Positions 61,552-64,000 of a stretch of 64,000 nucleotides of DNA are shown in pieces. Numbering within the stretch: the stretch's first letter is position 1; each line of letters starts with the position of its first letter. The translations under genes were made by a program, and so were the position numbers. Source of the stretch: WVYX01 sp039586815 (GTDB taxonomy: Bacteria; Gemmatimonadota; Gemmatimonadetes; Gemmatimonadales; GWC2-71-9); NCBI GenBank assembly GCA_039586815.1, contig JBDHJR010000015.1:1-64000 (forward strand), read 5' to 3'. The notes under the pieces were generated by a model. The model was not told the origin of the DNA, searched no databases, and saw only the letters and a program-made list of their open reading frames with translations.

Positions 61552-62903
61552 CTGAAGCCACCCGGCTCACGGGCCGCTGGACCGATGTCTTCCGAACGGA
61601 CGCGATGGTGCACGTCGCGCTCATGGCCAGCATCGTGTTCGCGACCTTTCAGGGTTACATCAAGGATCGCGTTGCCGGCCCCGCGGGGTACATCCTGGCC
61701 GATGGCGCCTTCGCGCTCGCCGCGCTGGTGTGGTTCGGGACGATGGCGCTGCGGCGGGAGTCGATCCGGGGCCCGGGCGCGCTCCCGGTGTTGCTTCTCG
61801 TGATCGTCGGCGTGCCGATCCTGTATCTGATCCACCCCGGCACACCGCTGCTGGTGAAGCTCGCCGGGCTGCGCGCATGGAGCGTGTTCCCGCTGGCGGC
61901 TCTCATCGCACTGAGCGTGGTGCGCAATGCGGGCCAGCTGCGCGCGTACACCGGACTCATCATCGGGCTGTGCATCGTCACGGCGTTGTACGGCATCTAC
62001 CAGTACACCAGGGGACCCGAAGTCCTGCTGGACGCGGGACCACTCGCCCTCGAGCGACACGGCACGAGCATCTACTACTCCATCGGGGGGACTCAAGGTT
62101 TCCGCGCCTTCTCCACGTTCACATTCCCGGGGCCGTTCGCGGGCATGATGGTGTTCGGCATCCTGCTGGCCGCGGGGATCGTAGTGACCAAGGTTTGGCG
62201 CCTGCGGGCCCGCTGGCTGGCAGCCCTGCTCATCCCATTGTTCTTCGCGGGGATGACCGTATCCGGCACGCGCGCGGCCCTGATCGTTCTCATCGGGGGT
62301 CTGTTGACGCTCGCATGGTTCCGGCGCCTGTCGCTCACGCAGCTGCTGCTGATACCCGTGGCCGCGCTGGCGGTGCACATCGGCACGATCGTCACGGCAG
62401 GCCAGATCACCGAGCGCTATCGCTCCGTGCTGCTGCAGGAGGGGCTGCTGTGGACTTACCTCACGCTCCCCGTGCGCACGGCGTACAACTACGTGATCGA
62501 GTACCCGTTCGGCCTGGGACTGGGCCGCACCGGGGTGGGCGTGCCCTTCGCGATCACCAGCCGCATGCCGCGCGACTACTTCGTGTTCACCGACGGAGAC
62601 ATAGGGCGCGCGGGGGTGGAGCTCGGGATCGTGGGCATCGCCATCCTGGTGCTGATCCTGATCGCGCTGTTCCGCTACATCCCCTGGGCCATCAAGACGC
62701 TGCGCCAGGGACCTGCCCAGGACTTCGCCCTGGGCGCCGGATCGCTGGTGTTCGCCACGGCGTTGCTGTTGCTCATCGGCTCGCCGTTCTCGGCGGTGCC
62801 GCACGGCATCATCTGGTGGTTCTTCTTCGGGGCGCTGATCAAGCTGGCGCTGCTGGAATACGACCGGCAGGTGGCGGCGCAGCCGGAGCCGGCACCCGCG
62901 TGA
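61548..62903 (+). CDS. O-antigen ligase/polymerase family protein (Wzy/WaaL)
   Basis: 451 residues from GTG 61548, with about 12 membrane helices and a periplasmic loop (VIEYPFGLGLGRTGVGVPF) typical of the Wzy_C/PF04932 family. Polymerises or ligates undecaprenyl-linked glycans after the Wzx flip. It has no sequence separating the ligase from polymerase roles. Confidence 0.85.
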   Translation: MTEATRLTGRWTDVFRTDAMVHVALMASIVFATFQGYIKDRVAGPAGYILADGAFALAALVWFGTMALRRESIRGPGALPVLLLVIVGVPILYLIHPGTPLLVKLAGLRAWSVFPLAALIALSVVRNAGQLRAYTGLIIGLCIVTALYGIYQYTRGPEVLLDAGPLALERHGTSIYYSIGGTQGFRAFSTFTFPGPFAGMMVFGILLAAGIVVTKVWRLRARWLAALLIPLFFAGMTVSGTRAALIVLIGGLLTLAWFRRLSLTQLLLIPVAALAVHIGTIVTAGQITERYRSVLLQEGLLWTYLTLPVRTAYNYVIEYPFGLGLGRTGVGVPFAITSRMPRDYFVFTDGDIGRAGVELGIVGIAILVLILIALFRYIPWAIKTLRQGPAQDFALGAGSLVFATALLLLIGSPFSAVPHGIIWWFFFGALIKLALLEYDRQVAAQPEPAPA

Positions 62904-64000
62904 CCTCAGTTCTCCTCGTCCCGGACCTCCCCATCGAACACTGGCCCTCCATGGACCGCTATGCCTTGCGCCTGGAGGGAGGGCTGAAGCAGCACGTGCC
63001 CGAGCTGGAGATCACGGTCGCGGGCGAGATCGCGGATCTCACCCAGGACGGCGCGGTGAGCGTGCCGCCGCGCGCCGTGGGCGACGTGCGGCGCTACGTA
63101 GCTCGCTACTTGCGCTACCCCCGGCGCGTGCGGCGCATGAAGGGCGCCGTGATGCACCTGCTGGACCACTCCTACGGTCACATCCTGCTGCAGAAGCGCC
63201 AGCGCCCCGCCGTCGTAACGGTGCACGACCTCTTGCCGTTGATCACGGTGCGGCGCGGCTCACACTCGTTGCGCGAGCGGCTGCGCAACTGGCTGCTGGA
63301 AAGGGTGCTCGAGGGGCTGAGGCAAGCCGACGCCTGGATCGTGGGCACCGAATGGCTCAAGCAGGAGCTGAGCGCCTGGCTCGAGCGCGAGGAGGGGATA
63401 CACGTGGTGCCGTTCGGGGTGGACGACGCCTTCTTCGAGCCCCCCTGGGAATCGCGCGAGGCAATACGCCAGCGCTGGGGGCTGCCGCCCGGCGCCTTCG
63501 TGGTGCTCCACGTGGGAAGTGTGGGCGAGCGCAAGAACATCCCCGCCGTGATCGCGGCGGTAGCCGGCCTGAGGGACGTGGGCGTGGAGGCATGGATGCT
63601 CCAAGTAGGAGGTACGCTCACGGCCGCCCAGCGCGGGGAGCTTGCGAAGCGCGGTATTCAGGCGTACGTCAAGGCGGTCGGCGAGGCAGCCGAGCCCGAC
63701 CTCAGGGCCGCCTACCGGGCCTCGGACGTTTTGCTGTTCCCCTCCAAGTACGAGGGCTTCGGGTTCCCCGTACTGGAGGCCATGGCTTCGGAGGTCCCGG
63801 CGGTGTGCTCCGGCGCCGGCGGGCTCACGGAGGTGGCGGGAGACGCCGCCGTCGTAGTGGGCGAGCGCGAGACACAGCCGTACGTGGAAGCGCTCAGGCG
63901 GCTCGCCGAGGACAGAGGCTGGCGCGAGGAACTCGTGGCACGAGGTCGCGAGCGCGCCGCGCGCTACCGCTGGGCCGACACCGCACGCCGAACCGCAGAG
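62900..64000 (+). CDS. Glycosyltransferase family 4, 3' end missing
   Basis: Frame open from GTG 62900 to the window end, at least 367 residues. HDLLPLITVRRG, LHVGSVGERKNIPAVIAAV and EX7E in SKYEGFGFPVLEAMA show a GT4 donor domain; nearly full length (the C-terminal helix is under way at the edge). It overlaps the O-antigen ligase stop. The cluster evidently continues beyond the window. Confidence 0.92.
   Translation, partial: MTSVLLVPDLPIEHWPSMDRYALRLEGGLKQHVPELEITVAGEIADLTQDGAVSVPPRAVGDVRRYVARYLRYPRRVRRMKGAVMHLLDHSYGHILLQKRQRPAVVTVHDLLPLITVRRGSHSLRERLRNWLLERVLEGLRQADAWIVGTEWLKQELSAWLEREEGIHVVPFGVDDAFFEPPWESREAIRQRWGLPPGAFVVLHVGSVGERKNIPAVIAAVAGLRDVGVEAWMLQVGGTLTAAQRGELAKRGIQAYVKAVGEAAEPDLRAAYRASDVLLFPSKYEGFGFPVLEAMASEVPAVCSGAGGLTEVAGDAAVVVGERETQPYVEALRRLAEDRGWREELVARGRERAARYRWADTARRTAE

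Noticed and set aside
61479..62804. A 441-codon frame on the minus strand of the O-antigen ligase gene
   Set aside because: Its translation is His/Glu/Arg/Gln-rich and lacks membrane segments or motifs; antisense artefact.
1..64000. CRISPR arrays, insertion sequences, integrases, prophage genes
   Set aside because: No regularly spaced direct repeats, terminal inverted repeats with a transposase, or phage structural genes are visible.

Overview
The window is GC-rich bacterial chromosome of housekeeping type, almost gap-free, with many GTG starts and 4-base ATGA/GTGA gene overlaps. An ADOP-type ABC permease, a MutS2, a partner-switch phosphatase module and the run recN-nadK-dxs-ispA-xseBA-folD-rny-zapA-pheTS-rplT-rpmI-infC suggest a Gram-negative lineage such as Gemmatimonadota. 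That placement is inference from gene content only. I see no phage, insertion sequence, CRISPR array or plasmid gene.

Region 1 (1-2689, plus strand) holds the 3' end of an SGNH/GDSL hydrolase, a strong terminator and a probable outer-membrane protein. Region 2 (2673-37981, minus strand) is a 35 kb co-directional block. Read in transcription order it runs asparaginase, obgE, dprA, hemW, hrcA, dnaJ, HIT protein; then mutS2, dnaG, a zinc-ribbon protein, recJ, rsmD, coaD, a phosphotransacetylase, a STAS / anti-sigma kinase / SpoIIE-phosphatase module, rsmA, a DEDDh exonuclease and a metallo-hydrolase. A TTGACA promoter and a leader RNA with an attenuator then open the translation block infC-rpmI-rplT-pheS-pheT, which continues into a small coiled-coil gene, zapA, rny, folD, xseA, xseB, ispA, dxs, nadK and recN. 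infC appears to start at CTG behind a perfect AAGGAGG.

Region 3 (38084-46831) is mixed: a small coiled-coil gene, a MacA/MacB-like efflux cassette, ornithine aminotransferase with two small PspB-like membrane proteins and an alpha/beta hydrolase, a membrane-anchored unknown, and a bactofilin closed by a strong terminator. Region 4 (46894-47090) carries tRNA-Val(CAC) and tRNA-Ile2(CAT) on the minus strand.

Region 5 (47145-64000) is a surface-polysaccharide locus. It has an FkbM methyltransferase, a DUF2279-like protein, a WecA-type initiating transferase with an unusual GAF-like C-terminal extension, six GT4-type glycosyltransferases plus one more distant GT4-like one, a SAM methyltransferase, a pyruvyltransferase-like protein, a Wzx flippase, a GT39-type membrane protein and an O-antigen ligase/polymerase. 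The plus-strand genes are almost all translationally coupled. WecA would load the first sugar phosphate on undecaprenyl phosphate, the transferases extend and decorate it, Wzx flips it, and the Wzy/WaaL-type protein polymerises or ligates it.

The most unusual signals outside genes are a family of purine-rich GGGAAG/GGGAAC tracts inserted in or beside conserved genes (7170, 17909, 19828, 28876), one of which forms a 20-bp perfect inverted repeat read through in frame by mutS2, and the infC leader.
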